A stretch of 64,000 nt of DNA, from positions 1-64,000 of the forward strand of contig JANTUC010000019.1 of NCBI GenBank assembly GCA_026873275.1, in the 5' to 3' direction. Source of the stretch: Pseudopithomyces maydicus (lineage: Eukaryota; Ascomycota; Dothideomycetes; Pleosporales; Didymosphaeriaceae). Positions 46,741 to 60,187 of this stretch are shown piece by piece; positions within the stretch are counted from its first letter, which is position 1, and each line of letters opens with the position of its first letter. The notes below the pieces were generated by a model that was not told where the DNA came from, did not search any database, and saw nothing but the letters and a program-made list of their open reading frames with translations. A program made the translations under genes and the position numbers.

Positions 46741-49700
46741 GCAGAAACCCTATAAATATATAAAATTTAATTTATTACTTTTTAAGTTTATAAATAATTA
46801 TAATATTTTATTATAGTAACGTGCACCTGGACATTAATATAATATTATAGTAGTAGAATAATATAATAATAATATATAAGTCCCCATTTTTAGCTATATA
46901 GTACTATACTAACTAAAATAATATATAGTTAACTTATTATCTCTTAACTAAATTATAATTTTATCTATTATTTTTATATTTTAATTACAATTCTATAAAA
47001 ATTTAATAATAAAGGCCTTTATAGCCTCTTAAAGGGCCTTAAATATAACTAATTAGAACTAAATATCTCTTAAATATTATTTAGCTATTACTTAGACTTT
47101 ATAAATAAAAGCCGCTTTATATATTAATATAATTTAGCTCTTTTATAGGGCTTAAATCTCTTAAGTAACTAGCTTTGCTAAGTTTTAGCCACTATTTACT
47201 AAAAGTTAAAATACTTATACACTTTTAGGCGTATACTTTTTAATCTTTTTTATTACTATAATATCTTTTTTTCTAAGAATTCTTTTTGTTAGCTACTTTT
47301 AGCTTTTTTTTATTTACTTTTAGCCCTTCTTCTCTACTAGTATATTAATAAAGATAGGGATCTTTAGAGCTGTATAAGTTTTTCTTATTATAATAAATTC
47401 TCCTATTTACTTTTTAATAAGGTTACGCCCACGCTGTATTAGGTGTTTTTTATTAATAAGGGTCCTATTTTAAATAATATTTACTAATTTAGAGCTGCCA
47501 GCGAACTATTACTTAAAATTAAAATTAATAATAGTTAGTAAAATATTATTTATATATATTATATTCTTATACCTACTATTTATTATAGGCGCAGTATCTT
47601 ATTCAGTAGTATAAAATTCTTAACTAATTTTAGTATTTATTGCGGTATCTTCTTTTGCTATAGAAAGAAGCTATTTTTAAAATAGGTAGTTCTTTATTAT
47701 CTCTTCTAACTAAAATATTATAGTAGTAATTAGAGTACTAATACGTTCCTCGCTGTATTCTATATATTTATAGATAATTAGTATAATATTAAAATATATT
47801 AGGGATAAAAAGTTGTCTCGTATTATAGGTAATAAGATTATAATAAATCTAAAATATTTTACCTTAAAAGACACGCGGTGGGTAGAATAGACTATAAATT
47901 AATAAATATAATATACTATATATATAAGGAGATATATCTAACAGGCAAGTTATTAGAATAGTTTAATTTATAAAGATTTATAATAGAGCTAAATAGGAGT
48001 TATAAGAATTTAAATTTAATATAGAAGGGTACTCTTAAATAGTAATAATAAAGAAAATTTAATATTCTAGATAATTAGCTTTCTAATAATATATTTTATT
48101 ATATTAGTTCCTTCTTTAATATTGCGGCACTTACTACTAGAGCTAATAATATTATAAATTTAAGTATTAAAGGCCTTTACTAATTATATAATATTTTATA
48201 TAGTATTACTGTATAACGCTTTAGTATTATAAGTTTACTATAAATATAGTGGCGGTAAGAAATAAGAGTTTTACTATTATAAATTATAGTATATTTAAAG
48301 TTACTTAATTAAATTATATATTAGGGCCTGTTAAATATTCCTATATTAAATAGTATAAGGGTACGTAGGATTGCAATAATAATAGTATAAATATATAATA
48401 TATAAATTTTTAATTATAGTAAGCGTTGCGTAGGTAAAAGTATATAGGTAAGAGGTAATAGGACAAGAGGTAAGAGACTAAAAAATAAATAAATAAAAGG
48501 TAAGTAGTAGAAAAATAAGTAACTAAAAAATAGGTTAGTAAAATTTATAAAATAATAAGTAGTAATAGAAGTAAAGATAGGGAATAGGTATTAAGAAAAA
48601 TAATATTAATTAGGAGATTATATAATATATATTAAATAAAATATTTTATATTTTAATAGACGGCATGCGATATATAAGAATAAATAGTATATTATTTAAT
48701 ATAATATAGAATATTCTATTTACTATATATATAATACAATTATCGTGTTTAGTAATTATTATATAAATTTATATAAGTCATGCCAACTGCAGCCGCTAAT
48801 AATAAACCTATTATAATAAATTTATAATATTATTATAAAGAGATATATAATTATATAGTATATTAATTTTATATTAATTTTTTATAAATGGCTAAGAGGG
48901 TTTATTATAATTATTAATTATAATCTTATATCCCTGCGGTTTAAATTAATATAGAAGGGTTATAGTAATACCTATCCTTATATTCTATAAATATAGAGTA
49001 TATTTTAAAACTTAAGTTATATAAATATTATGCTAGATCATTGTCTAGTAAAGGATATAATACTACTACTTATTATAATAAAGAATTATATACACCCACT
49101 AAAAAAAATATCCTTTATTAATTATACTAAACCTACCCCTAATATATATAATTTATTAAATATTACTATGCCAACTATAAGTCCTTAGTTTAAATTATAA
49201 CCTTCTTAGTATAGATTATATTTATATTATAATTTATAAAATATCCTATAAGAAACTACTTAGTACACTCTTAGAGGGCTATAATAGATTCTGTTTATAC
49301 GCGAAAACTTAGATTAATCCTATATATAATCTCTTTTATAAGACAACTAAATAGAGCTTTTAGAATAATAAAATTAATTTTCTTTTATAATTATTATATT
49401 TCTTGCAGGGCGACAGCTGTACAGTATTAGTATATATAATTATAATAAAAAATTATAATAATTTACTTTTTAACTTATACTAATACCTTTTCTTTTCTAG
49501 CTAAATATAAGGTATACTCTTATAAGTAGTTTTTATTACTAAGTTCTTCCTAGGGGCTTTGCCGCCTATTATATTTACTTTTTTAAATTTTTTTATATAG
49601 AATATTAATATTAATTATAATGGCGGCCTCTTTCCCGCTAACTAAAAATAATTTATACTATTTTATAATAGGTTCTAAAAGTAATTATAACCGCTAAAGT

Positions 49701-52286
49701 CCCTTATCTATAAAAGATATATATTAGTAAATTCTTTTTTAAAATCTTAGACTTTCTTATTTATTAGCTTTAGACTATACTCGGCCTTTATATTTATTAA
49801 AGAATTAATATTATCTTCTAGTTTAGACTCTTCTATTTTATTTATTACCTTTATCTTGCCTTTAGTATTTTTAATATCTTTATTAGTATTATTATTATCT
49901 GCCCTATTCTTTATATCCCTATATATTATTATTCTATTCTCTTATAAAGGAGAATTTTACTTATCTTAGATTTCTTTTATACTTATATCCTCTTCTTATA
50001 CAGAGAGATTATAATTAGTATTTTAGTATATATCTATATCCTCTATTTCTATCTATATACCTATATCTTTATAGATTAGTAATATATTTTTATGTTACGC
50101 TATAGTCTCTTCTTTATAGATTATTATATTACAGTATTATTAATAGTAGAATAGTAAGGGGCTTTTACTCTACTTAATTTATATATAATATATTTTTAGG
50201 CAGGTGCTTTGCGCTGTGTAGACTTTAGAATAAATTATTTTATATAAAAGTAGTTTTAATTAGGGTATATTATGTCGCCTATAAATGTAATTAGATAATG
50301 TAATTTAATAATATATAGATTTAATTTTACTATTTTAGTTATAATAGGCTATAATTTAATTTTTACTTATTCGCAGAAGCTATAGGTCTACTAGATTATT
50401 TAGTATACTTAATAAGGAAGAACTGGCATTATATAGTAAAGGGTTTCTAGAATATATATTTAATATAAATCAATTAATATCTTTAGTATCTTTTTTATAT
50501 AAAGTGTGCTGTCTAAGCGCATAGCTTTTATTATTAATAATAGATTTAATACTGCCTTTACTAGTTTTAGTTACTAATAAAATTATATCTTTTATAATTA
50601 TTCTACCTATAATATCCTCTTTATTAAATTATATATTAGTATTGTCTCCTATATTTATACTTAATTTATTATTATTTATTTAGCACTTCTTTTTCCAGCT
50701 ACTCTTTTTTTATAATTTATTTTTTATAATACTGCTTTTTATAATAATTAATATTTTAGTATTTTATGCGCTTAAGCGGCAGAGACACAGTTTAGATAGA
50801 TTTATTATAATAAAAGGAAATAGTAGTAGGCTATAGATTATATATTTAAAAAGTAGTATAAAATTAGTACTAGTATAGGGCGAGCAGGTATTATAGACTT
50901 ATATAGATTAGTATATAGGTAGGTATGTGAGTGTACGGTGATAGTGTAACAGTGGGAAGTTATAAATTATTATATAAAAATAAGTTAACTAAAAGTAGAA
51001 AAAATAAACGAGCGCTAATTATCTATTATTTTAATATAATTAATTTTACCTCCTTATTAGACTATTAGTAATTATAGGAAACTAAAAATAATTTATTTTT
51101 TTATCACTTAATTATATTACTACCATAATTATGCTATCTAATAATACTATTAAAGAAGAATAGTTTAAAAATAGGCTAAAGCTTACTCTATCCGCTATTA
51201 CTAAATTTATTATTATTATACTAGAAGGTTTTAAAGCAGATAAATAGATAATTCTTATACTAGTATATTATTTAGTAATAGTGTACGCCGCAGACTAATT
51301 ATTATAGGGCTTTTAAAATAAGGACGCGAAGATTAGCTCTATTATATAATAATAAAAGTAGAACGATTCGCGCTAGAAATAATCTACCTACTTAAAAGTA
51401 TTATATAGGGGTAGACTAAGCTAAATAACCCACGCAATTATATAATAAAATTATAAAGCTACTTTTAGAACTAAATAAAATACCTTAAAAAAAGTTAGTA
51501 TATTAAATAGATCCGCTAAGTATATTTTAATATAAAAATTTAAGGCTAAGGGCTTAGACTTAAATACCTAAATTATTTACGTAGTAGAAGAGAAGATAGC
51601 TAAATTATAATATTAAAAGTATAAATTATATATATTATAAGTTATTACAGTATTTTATTATAGTAATATATTTACTTTTTACAATAATATAGTTGCAGAC
51701 GAAACTTAATATAATATATTTAAAATAGAAGAATATTCGCCACAAAATTAGTATCTAATAATATAATTTATAATTAAAATAAATAGAGACTGCCGATCTA
51801 GCGCTAATTAAATTAAAGGATATAAATAATTTGCTTAAGTATATTTACTAATTTAATAGTATATATAAGAATATTCTTTAGCGTATATATAATAATAGTC
51901 TTATAAAATTATAATCTAATACCTTTAAGAATAAAAACGTAAGGAGTAAGTGATATAAATTTATATAAAATTTTACGCCTAATAAGTTAATAATAATTAA
52001 GGATAAAGACTAGTAATAAGATTATTATATATCTTTATTATATATTTATGCTTACTAGACTAAATTATATAATATATTTAATATTTAAAAGCGGCTTGCA
52101 GGTAATAACTATAAATATATTAATATTAATTACTCCTACCTCGAAGCGGAATTTAGTAATAAGTATAAAAAGGAATTAAAGCCCAACTTAAATACTAAAT
52201 AAAATAAAGAATATTATACTATACCTAATAAATATAAAATAAAGGAATAATAGATCGAGCATATAATACATCTAGAATATAAAAAT
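46741..52286. other. RIP-degraded block, no gene identified
   Basis: 5.5 kb of AT-rich sequence with stops in all frames. Protein-like but unrecognised runs occur on the minus strand (about 47000-49800) and on the plus strand (about 51130-52420). Palindromic or repeated structure sufficient to delimit an element was not found. This is probably one or more old transposons; I cannot assign a class. Confidence 0.45.
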
Positions 52287-52396
52287 AGCCAGGATAAAGA
52301 CGATAATAAGAATAATAATAAAAATAATAATAAGGACGATAATAAGAACGATAATAAGGATAAGGATAATAATAAGAATAAGAATAAATTAACTAA
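52287..52396 (+). repeat. Low-complexity GATAATAAG-type tract encoding Asn/Asp/Lys runs
   Basis: Imperfect repeats of GATAATAAGAATAAT-type triplets. In one plus-strand frame they read as D/N/K runs (KDDNKNNNKNNNKDDNKNDN) and then reach ILDLEN and a stop at about 52420. This may be the acidic/polar tail of a degraded protein or a simple microsatellite. Confidence 0.55.
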
Positions 52397-52859
52397 TATA
52401 TTAGACTTAGAGAATTAAGAATGTACTTATTATTATATAATCTATATATATATACTCTTCTAGTATTTAAAATTTTAACCCTTCTATCTAATATTAATAT
52501 ATTTTTATTACAGCTAATTATAATAGTTAGTAGCGCTATATATAATTTCTATTTTTTACTTTTTTATTTACTCTAAACTAATAGCAGGTTTTTTATATTT
52601 TTAATTTTATATAATCCCTAGCTTCCTGTATGTGAAACTAAAAAAATTTATAATATTTTTTTATTTTAATAGAATTAAAATATTAAATATTTATATTAGT
52701 AACTAGTTTTAGAGTTCTTGTAAGTATATACTGCCTATATATAAGGGGTTTAATATAGTTTAATAATAAGTATCTCCTATTATACAGTTTTCCCTATTGC
52801 CTATATATGCGAATAAAAAGAAATATACTAGTATATATACTAGAGTTAAATATATAAAG

Positions 52860-53355
52860 TGTTACGGCTGCTACGCCGCAACCGAAGTACGGGAATTACG
52901 ACAAGGGTGATGAGGACCAGTGGGAGGGAAGCGTGAGCAGCGATCACGCTTACTATGATGACCTACTGGATTACGATCACGGGTCGGACGCTGAGCACAA
53001 CATGGACACGTGAGGAAGGTCACGTGACTGGGCTCTGTGGGCTCTGCGACACAGAGCCTACAGAGCCTGGCTCCGTAGGCTCCGTGCAACAGAGCCACGG
53101 AGCCAGTTCGCACCCACAAGTATATAGCAGCGGCCGCCCGCTTTAGATAGTCCTCATCGTCAATCCTCGATTCAGTTCTACTGTCCCTTGCTTCTGCAGT
53201 GAAGATTACTATTGAGCATTCGGCAACGATAACCTCATTGTATTGATTGACGTTCAACCCACGTGACTTATACCTACCCGTCCGCTCCTCTTAACTCACC
53301 ATACCCCAACGCGCACACCCTCGGTCCACGGGACTACAGAGTGTGCCCCGTGACA
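52860..53355 (+). mobile_element. Solo LTR, family E, little mutated
   Basis: 496 bp of normal composition in AT-rich surroundings, starting TGTTACGGCTGC and ending CCCCGTGACA. It is flanked by the perfect 5-bp duplication TAAAG (52855-52859 and 53356-53360). It contains three CACGTG sites (53007, 53021, 53260) and a cluster of inverted GGCTCYGT/ACRGAGCC words (53031-53104). Open frames inside it (for example 52871-53257 minus) are incidental. Orientation is taken from the plus strand and is not proven. Confidence 0.85.
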
Positions 53356-54602
53356 TAAAGCGTATTCTAAGCTAATATTTAGACTCTACTACTATATTTT
53401 AATATTCTAACCTACTATAGCTAATTTATTAGATAGTTTTCCAAAATAGATCTAATATATCAGCTCCCTAAAATTCTATTTAATTATAGATTCTTTAGCG
53501 CAAGGATAGTACTAGATTATAATAATTAATTTATAAAATTAGTTAAATACCCCACTAATGCCAGCGTGGAGATATAGTTAATATAGAATAACTAATAGAG
53601 GAAAATAAGCTATAATTATAATAATTTTTTTATAGACCCTTATTAGAACTCTAGACTTTACTATAATAAAATTTAAAATTTTATTAAAAAAGCTGCTGAC
53701 TCTATTAGTAAGAAGCTATATATTTACTATTTTAATTATAGACTAGTGCTATCTTATTTTATAATAAGAAGTATTATAAGAATTAATAGTAATAGAATTA
53801 AATATATTATAAACTATTACGCGACTAGTTAATGCTTATTTATTAAAACTCCTGTTTACAAACTAGGCTATATTTATATACCCACTATATATATATAGAA
53901 GAATAACACCCCTCCTAGTTACTCTTCTTATAGTATAAACTAAGAGCTTATTTGGGCAGTTATTTATAATAATTAGTTATTTTAGATAATTTAATAATTA
54001 TTCTTTTAATAATTTATTTACTTCCTTTAGCTAGACATTATTTTTATAGGCTATAGTAGATTTATTACGCTATTTTAAGAGTAGACAGATATAGCTAGAG
54101 CAGTAAAATCTATAAATATTAATAATATAATTAAGCTGTCTATAGCATTAAATAATTAAATTATATTAAACTATCTTAGTTTCTTAGCTATTAAAGGATA
54201 CTATATTAACTATAATTAATAGTTTTAAGAGAAGTTGCTGGATTTTATTTTAATATAAAAAAAATATATAGGCAACTTACTTATAAAGAGATTATTAAAT
54301 ATTCTCTTAAATATTAATATAAAGGGACAACTTTTAGGTATAATATATAATAATATTAATAATAATGGGGTGCTCACTTGCGTGTTAAAAAAGAAATTAC
54401 TATTTAATAGTTTTTATTAGAGTGTAGTAGAAAATACTATTCTATATATTACCTATATTATTAACTTAGTAGTCTAGAATATTATATAACACCTAAAAAT
54501 ATCTATTATATATAAGCCTCTTAAAAAAGAGCCGATATAGAGGGAGTATATATAAGATATAGAAAAAGATATATTTATATTAAACTTACTGCGTAAGGTT
54601 AA
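53356..54602. other. RIP-degraded stretch, no gene identified
   Basis: AT-rich, with stops in all frames. Short better-preserved words occur (AATGCCAGCGTGGAG near 53558, GGGTGCTCACTTGCGTG near 54367) but they do not define a domain. Confidence 0.5.
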
Positions 54603-55225
54603 TATTATAAGGGGTTTCTACTCACCTAGTCTGTATAAGGGCAGGTAGGCTTCTCGGGAGTCTTGTGGGTATTTAGTGATTAAGTAATAGTTAGGTAATA
54701 GGTAATATAAATATCCTTATTTTACTACTAAAAGTAAAATAACTATTTTTTATAAAGACTAATAATTCTTAATTATAAAGAAAAATTTTAATTTAGCTAT
54801 AAGTAAGTATGCGAAGATATATAAAAAGTTAATTATAAAGAATAGGAAATATATAAAGAGTATTTTAAATTATATACTATTCTATCTATTCTTTACTATT
54901 CCTAAATCTATTAGTTTACTTTTATAAGTTCTATTTACTTAGTAGGAGTAACTCCTTTTACTCCTATAAATTCTATCCTTTAAATAGAAGTAATTATTTT
55001 ATTTTTATAAATTCTATCTTCTTAGCGGGAGTAATTATTTTACTTTTATTAAAATTTAGTATTCTTAGGATCTCGCGTTCTTAGTAGAATTATAATTATA
55101 TAATATATTATTTAGCTAGCCCTACTGTCTAGTATATAGCTAATTATTATGTTTACCTTAATTACTAGTATTTTATATATAATTCTTTTCTGCTGTTTTA
55201 CAGTTTCTTATTATAATTATAATAC
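54603..55225 (-). repeat. Family C LTR, minus orientation, RIP-altered
   Basis: From 54603 (TATTATAAGGGGTTTCTAC) to about 54900 it matches the reverse complement of the solo LTR at 26485-27060. It then diverges, but it ends with AATTATAATA, the expected altered terminus. A polypurine tract in minus sense (plus strand CTATCCCCCTATTTAAA, 55226-55242) adjoins it, so this is the 3' LTR of an element whose interior lies to the right. Confidence 0.7.
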
Positions 55226-55242
55226 TATCCCCCTATTTAAAG

Positions 55243-55784
55243 TTATTATTCTAATAGCCTATATTTATTATCGCGGTATAATTTACTAGCGTTGTAATTA
55301 CCCCTATAATAATTATAATTATAAAGGTAGGGATTTTTATAATATTATTTTTCTTTTCTTCTATTTTTTGTTCGCCTAACCATACCTAAGGTATTAAAAC
55401 TATTATTAATTAAGAGACGTTGTATATATACTAATAAGATTTATTATTATAATTTAGTAATACTAATAAAATATACTTATTATATTAAAAAGAAGATTCT
55501 AAAGTGTTTTATAGATACTTTTACTAGGGAGTATACTATATACATTATAGTCTATACGGAGTACAGTCTTTAAATTCTTAAAAAAGAGTAGGAGCGTATT
55601 TAAATAATAAAATATTAAAAGTATATTAAATTTTTAATTATTAAAGCGGAGGCTGCCTATCTAAGGTTTAAAATTATTTAGGCTAAAGAGAAGGAGTAGG
55701 CCTTTATTATATATAATACTTATATAGCTAATATAATAAAGATTTTAAAAAAGAAGGCTTTAAAAAGTAAAATTATTACTATCT
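55243..55784 (-). other. Degraded interior next to family C 3' LTR
   Basis: This should be the 3' interior of the family C retroelement by position, since the polypurine tract lies on its left edge. No motif is readable. It ends where composition recovers at about 55785. Confidence 0.4.
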
Positions 55785-55950
55785 TTATCCAGTCTCGATC
55801 GAGACCCACAGGTTCCAGAAAGTTCTAATAATTAATACAACGAGCGATTATTTGATCAGTTATAAAGCACACACAAAAGATTCATTCAATTATATAAGAA
55901 GTTATTTTAAAAGAAAACAGATTTAGTACAATCAAACACCACAACGACTA

Positions 55951-56121
55951 CTATTTCGTACCTATAAGACGCTCCTAAACCTCCACTACACCCTTCACCC
56001 AAGCTTCCTCTCTATAAGGCTTAAGAATATCCTTCAAATCTTTATTTAAATCTATCTTCCTCTTCTAGTTACCTTTATCCTTAGTCAACCAATAATTGTC
56101 GTCTTTTAGTATATTTTCCAT
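55951..56121 (-). pseudogene. Small unidentified ORF with two TAG stops
   Basis: Within a moderately preserved island (about 55785-56240), the minus strand reads from an ATG at 56121: MENILKDDNYWLTKDKGN, then TAG, KRKIDLNKDLKDILKPYREE, AWVKGVVEV, TAG, ERLIGTK and a final TAG. The two internal TAG codons are exactly what RIP makes from TGG (Trp). That suggests a former small protein or C-terminal exon of about 56 residues, rich in Lys and acidic residues. I do not recognise the family. It may instead be the end of a transposon protein. No intron or signal peptide is visible. Confidence 0.4.
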
Positions 56122-56841
56122 GATTTTAACCTAAAATTCTATAAAAGAAATACAGGATTCATTCCAGAAATCTATATTTACTAAAATCAGCACCAGCACC
56201 AGCACTAGCATAAATCCTAGGGTTTTAACCTACTAAGTTCTAGAGCGAGTCTGTATCTGATATCTAGTAATAAAAGCCTTAAAATTAGGGCTATTTTATT
56301 ATCATTATAAACTATCTTTCTAGTATATAATTGTAGCTTTGCCAAGCATTTTTTACTTAAAGGGACTATAGTATCTATTTTATTATTCTATTTTAATAGC
56401 TTTTTGCCCCTAAAGCCTTTAAAGAACAGCCTAATTATTTTATTTACTTTCTAATTATTTAGAAATAGCAGTAAAAGTCTTAAAAGCAGAGAAAGATATT
56501 TTAGAAGTAAAAGTATAATAAGATATAACTAAGCTATAAAAATATTAAAATATATATTATATTAGACATTAGGACTAGTTATTGCTATTAAGTCTCCTTA
56601 AATTAAATTAGATATCCTAAAAAGTAATCTTAATTATAATAAGGTGTTACCTAGCATCTGTTAGGACTAAAAAATTTTATTTAGATTATTATTTATATCT
56701 ATTATTTTATTTTAATAGTACTGGATGGCAGAGCATGCTTTAGTATTCTTTATATCTAAAGCTACTATCTTGGCAATTGCATAGCAGCACAAATTCGAAC
56801 CATAGTATAATTATATAAATTAGAAGAAAAGAACACTATTT

Positions 56842-56945
56842 AAGAGCCAGTTATCAGTTGCATAGTACATAGAGCTTATTTCCTTATCACTAGGTAGTTG
56901 TAAACAGCAATTTTCTCATCAAAAAAAAAAAAAAAAAAAAAAAAA
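56842..56945 (+). mobile_element. SINE-like miniature retroposon, copy 4, with 25-A tail
   Basis: AAGAGCCAGTTATCAGTTGC through TTTTCTCATC, then 25 consecutive A (56921-56945). The body is about 79 bp. Flanks ACTATT (left) and ACTATC (right) may be a decayed target duplication. The long uninterrupted A tail suggests a recent insertion. Confidence 0.78.
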
Positions 56946-59751
56946 CTATCTTTATAATATTATCTATACTATTAATTAACTTAAACTAATTATAGGCTAA
57001 TTCTTCTTCCTTACTTAATTTTTTTATTTTTTAATCTTTTTACCTTTTTAATTAATTTCGAACTAGGCGTCCTCTTATATAGTTATTTTAAAAGTAGTAT
57101 ATTAACTTTTATTAGTAAAAGTTTCTTAGTAATTCCTTATAATTTATAAGGTTTTTTTTTAGTTTTTAAGTATTATACTGCTTTAATTATCCTTTCCACT
57201 TTACTAGGTATTATTACTAACTTTTATTTATTTATAGGTCCTTAATAGCTTTAACTTTATACTTATTATTTTTTAGTTTTAGCTAAGTTTTAATTAGAGC
57301 GCTTAGAAGTGCTAATTCTAGAAGATTTTTATAAAAGGTAGGATATATTTTAATTCTTTATAATAGAAGTAGTTTATTTATAACTAGTCCTTTAGTCTTT
57401 ATAACTTTAAAGGGTCTTATTTATAGATAGTCTAGTTTTTTGCTTAATTTCTTAGTTTTAAATTTTTTTATAATAGGAAAATTTTATCCCTCTTTTTAAA
57501 AATTAGTCCCTTAATTCTTTACTTATTTATATTTATAGATACTAAGAGGGCCCTTTTTATAATTCTTTTATAAAAGGTATTATATAGTTCTTTTATCCTT
57601 TAAGTCTTATTCTAAGCTTTTATAGAAATACTTTTTATATCTTATAAATTTTAATAAGCGACCGGCTTATATCTATAGTTTATATAATATAATAAATATT
57701 TTATTATACTTAATTTAATTTTATTATATACTAGCTATACTATTAGTAGTAGTTCTATTTAATTATCTTATTACTTATTAACGTAGAACCTTAAGTACTA
57801 TTTTAGTGTTTAGTTAGTTCTTTCTGTTTATCTATCTATCTATAGATAGAAACTTATTAATAATTTCTAATTTATCCCTAATATTATAATAAATATATCC
57901 TAGTATTTAGATATAAAGAGCTTATTATAATTTATAATAAGTTTCTTTAGTAGGCCGTGCTTTATAAATAACATATTATTAACTTTATAAGCTAGTTTTT
58001 CTACTATTATAGACTTTTTTATAGGCCTAAATTTTACAGCTTTTATAAGTTTATTTATTATTATTGCGATAGTGTCGCATATTTATTTTATCCCTAATTA
58101 TAGCGATTTTAGGAGTTTCACTATAAAATTTATTATTATATTTTATTATAGCCGTTGGGCTGCTAATAATAATTATAAAAAATTATAAGGCTTATATCTT
58201 TTAGGCTTATTTTTATAGTAGGTTAAATAGTTGCTTATCTCTTTAGTAATTATTTATTTAAATTTAGGAATAGTATATTTATTTATAATACGTTGTGTTA
58301 TTTCTTCTATATCTAGGTATTTTTATTCCCTAGACTTATATAGTTCTTTTATTAGTTTAGGTGCCTTTTATATTTTTATAATAATTTATTTTTAGTAGTC
58401 TGTTAGTTTAACTAATACTTTTTATACTTTAAGTTTTAGAAGTTATTTATTTTCTTAGGGTTTTTTAAGTTAATTATATTCTAGAGTCCCATTATACCCT
58501 TTTTAAAATATTATATTCTATAATTCCGGCTTATCTTTAATTAAATTAATTCTTTTATTTAAGATATTTACTGCTTTATTAAGGGTTCCTAAGTAATAGT
58601 AAATTATAAAGTTAAAGTTCATGAGGAACTCCACCTATTATATTTATTATTAGTTAAATTTCTTTATTAATATAAAGCTAGTAAGGTTTATATAATCTAT
58701 TTATATTTTAATCTTTATAGGCGCTCTTATAAGCTGCGTTTTCTATTATTTAAAAGTATTTACTATTTTTAATAATTTTTTATTATAAATATTGTAATTT
58801 AGTTCTGCTCTAAAGAACTTTTATAAATAAAAAAATACTAGTCTCTATTTCCTATTCTTATACTACTATATAAATACTATTTTTAGTATATAGTTAGATA
58901 TATCTGTTTTAATTTAAGTTTTCCTTTATAGATTAAATATTTATAAAAGGGGTATTAAAAGAAATAACTTTTTTAGGCTTTTAAATATTATATATTATTT
59001 CTTTTTCTATTTAAATTCTACTTCTTTCTTTATAATCTCTATTAAGGGTATTGTTATTTTAGAATAGTTAGTAATAAACTTTTAATAGAAGTTAGTAAAC
59101 TCTAAAAAGGATTAAATATTCTTTATTAACTTAAATTATAGCTATTCTTATACTATAATTATTTTTTTAGGGTCTATAGTAATCCCTTCTCTTAAGATAA
59201 TAAATCCTAAGTACTTAGTTTTTATTATATAGAACTTATACTTATTTAAATATAAAAATAATTAGTATTCTTTTATTTTTTTAGTACTTTTTATATATAC
59301 TATATATATTCTTTAAGTATTCTTTTAGAATATACTAGTATATTATCTAAGTATACCGTATAGAATATATCTAAGTATTTATATAGCGCCTTATTTACTA
59401 CTGCTTAAAATATTACTAAGGTATTTATAAGTTTTATTAACATAATTATAAATTTATATAGTCTATAGCGTATTTAGAATATAATTATTTATTTATGTCC
59501 TTTAACTATATAAATGCGATAAAAGCTATCTTATATATTAAATTTTATAAATTACTTAGCTTCCTAGAGTTAATCTATAAGCTTTATTATTAGTAGTAGT
59601 AGATATTAGTTCTTAATAGTTTTATTATTTAGTTATTAATAATTTATATATAATTAGAGTCGTCTATTTTTCTTTAATATAAATAATATAGTAGAGGCTA
59701 TTAGGCTCTTATTAGGTTATATAAATTTTTATTTTAAATTTTTTTAGCCAC
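56946..59751 (-). pseudogene. Gypsy pol remnant, family F, minus orientation
   Basis: On the minus strand at 59320-59400 the reverse transcriptase block reads ALYKYLDIFYTVYLDNILVY. The catalytic motif survives as YLDN, a single step from YLDD. Towards 57040-57190 the minus strand carries VERIIKAV and NLINYKELL, a plausible chromodomain at the protein's C-terminal end. Many stops interrupt it. The solo LTR at 59752-60187 is inserted in its upstream part, after which AT-rich sequence continues to about 60300. LTRs of this element itself were not found. Confidence 0.68.
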
Positions 59752-60187
59752 TGTTAAGACCACGAGGGTAGCTAGTCCTAGAGGTTAAGGTTGGTTCTCG
59801 GGCAGGAGCAACTTACGGAGGGAGAAGGGTTATTAACTACGTAAGCGGGTCAATAAGGTAGTCGGTATCAGTATTACGTATAATACTAAATTAATAATAA
59901 GGCCTGAGTGAATCCAAACGATAGATTAATAAACAGGTTAAACATAAGTATCTACAAAGGAAACTCGGGTTCCTATATATTTGGGTTGATCAGTCCTACT
60001 AATTAACTGATTATACTAATTAGCCTTTATTTAGTAATTAGTATATAAGCTGCTTAGTATACTTAGTGCGCTAAGGCTACTGATCACACTAATTAGGTTA
60101 CATGACTATATAATTACACGGCCCGCCACGGGCCTCTAATTATATATAGGATCGATGCTGTGCCGCAGCCATCTACAGATCTTAACA
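59752..60187 (-). mobile_element. Solo LTR related to chromovirus B, with different U3
   Basis: 436 bp with inverted ends TGTTAAGA and TCTTAACA, read in the minus sense. About 240 bp of its 3' half match the chromovirus B LTR (TTTAACCTGTTTATTAATCT through CTACCCTCGTGGTCTTAACA). Its 5' half, including the GGCCCGTGGCGGGCC hairpin, is unrelated. It keeps many CpA sites, so it is less RIP-affected. The 5-bp flanks (GCCAC, TAATT) do not match. Confidence 0.75.

Noticed and set aside
52871..53257. 128-codon minus-strand frame
   Set aside because: It lies wholly inside a solo LTR with matching target duplications, so it is incidental.
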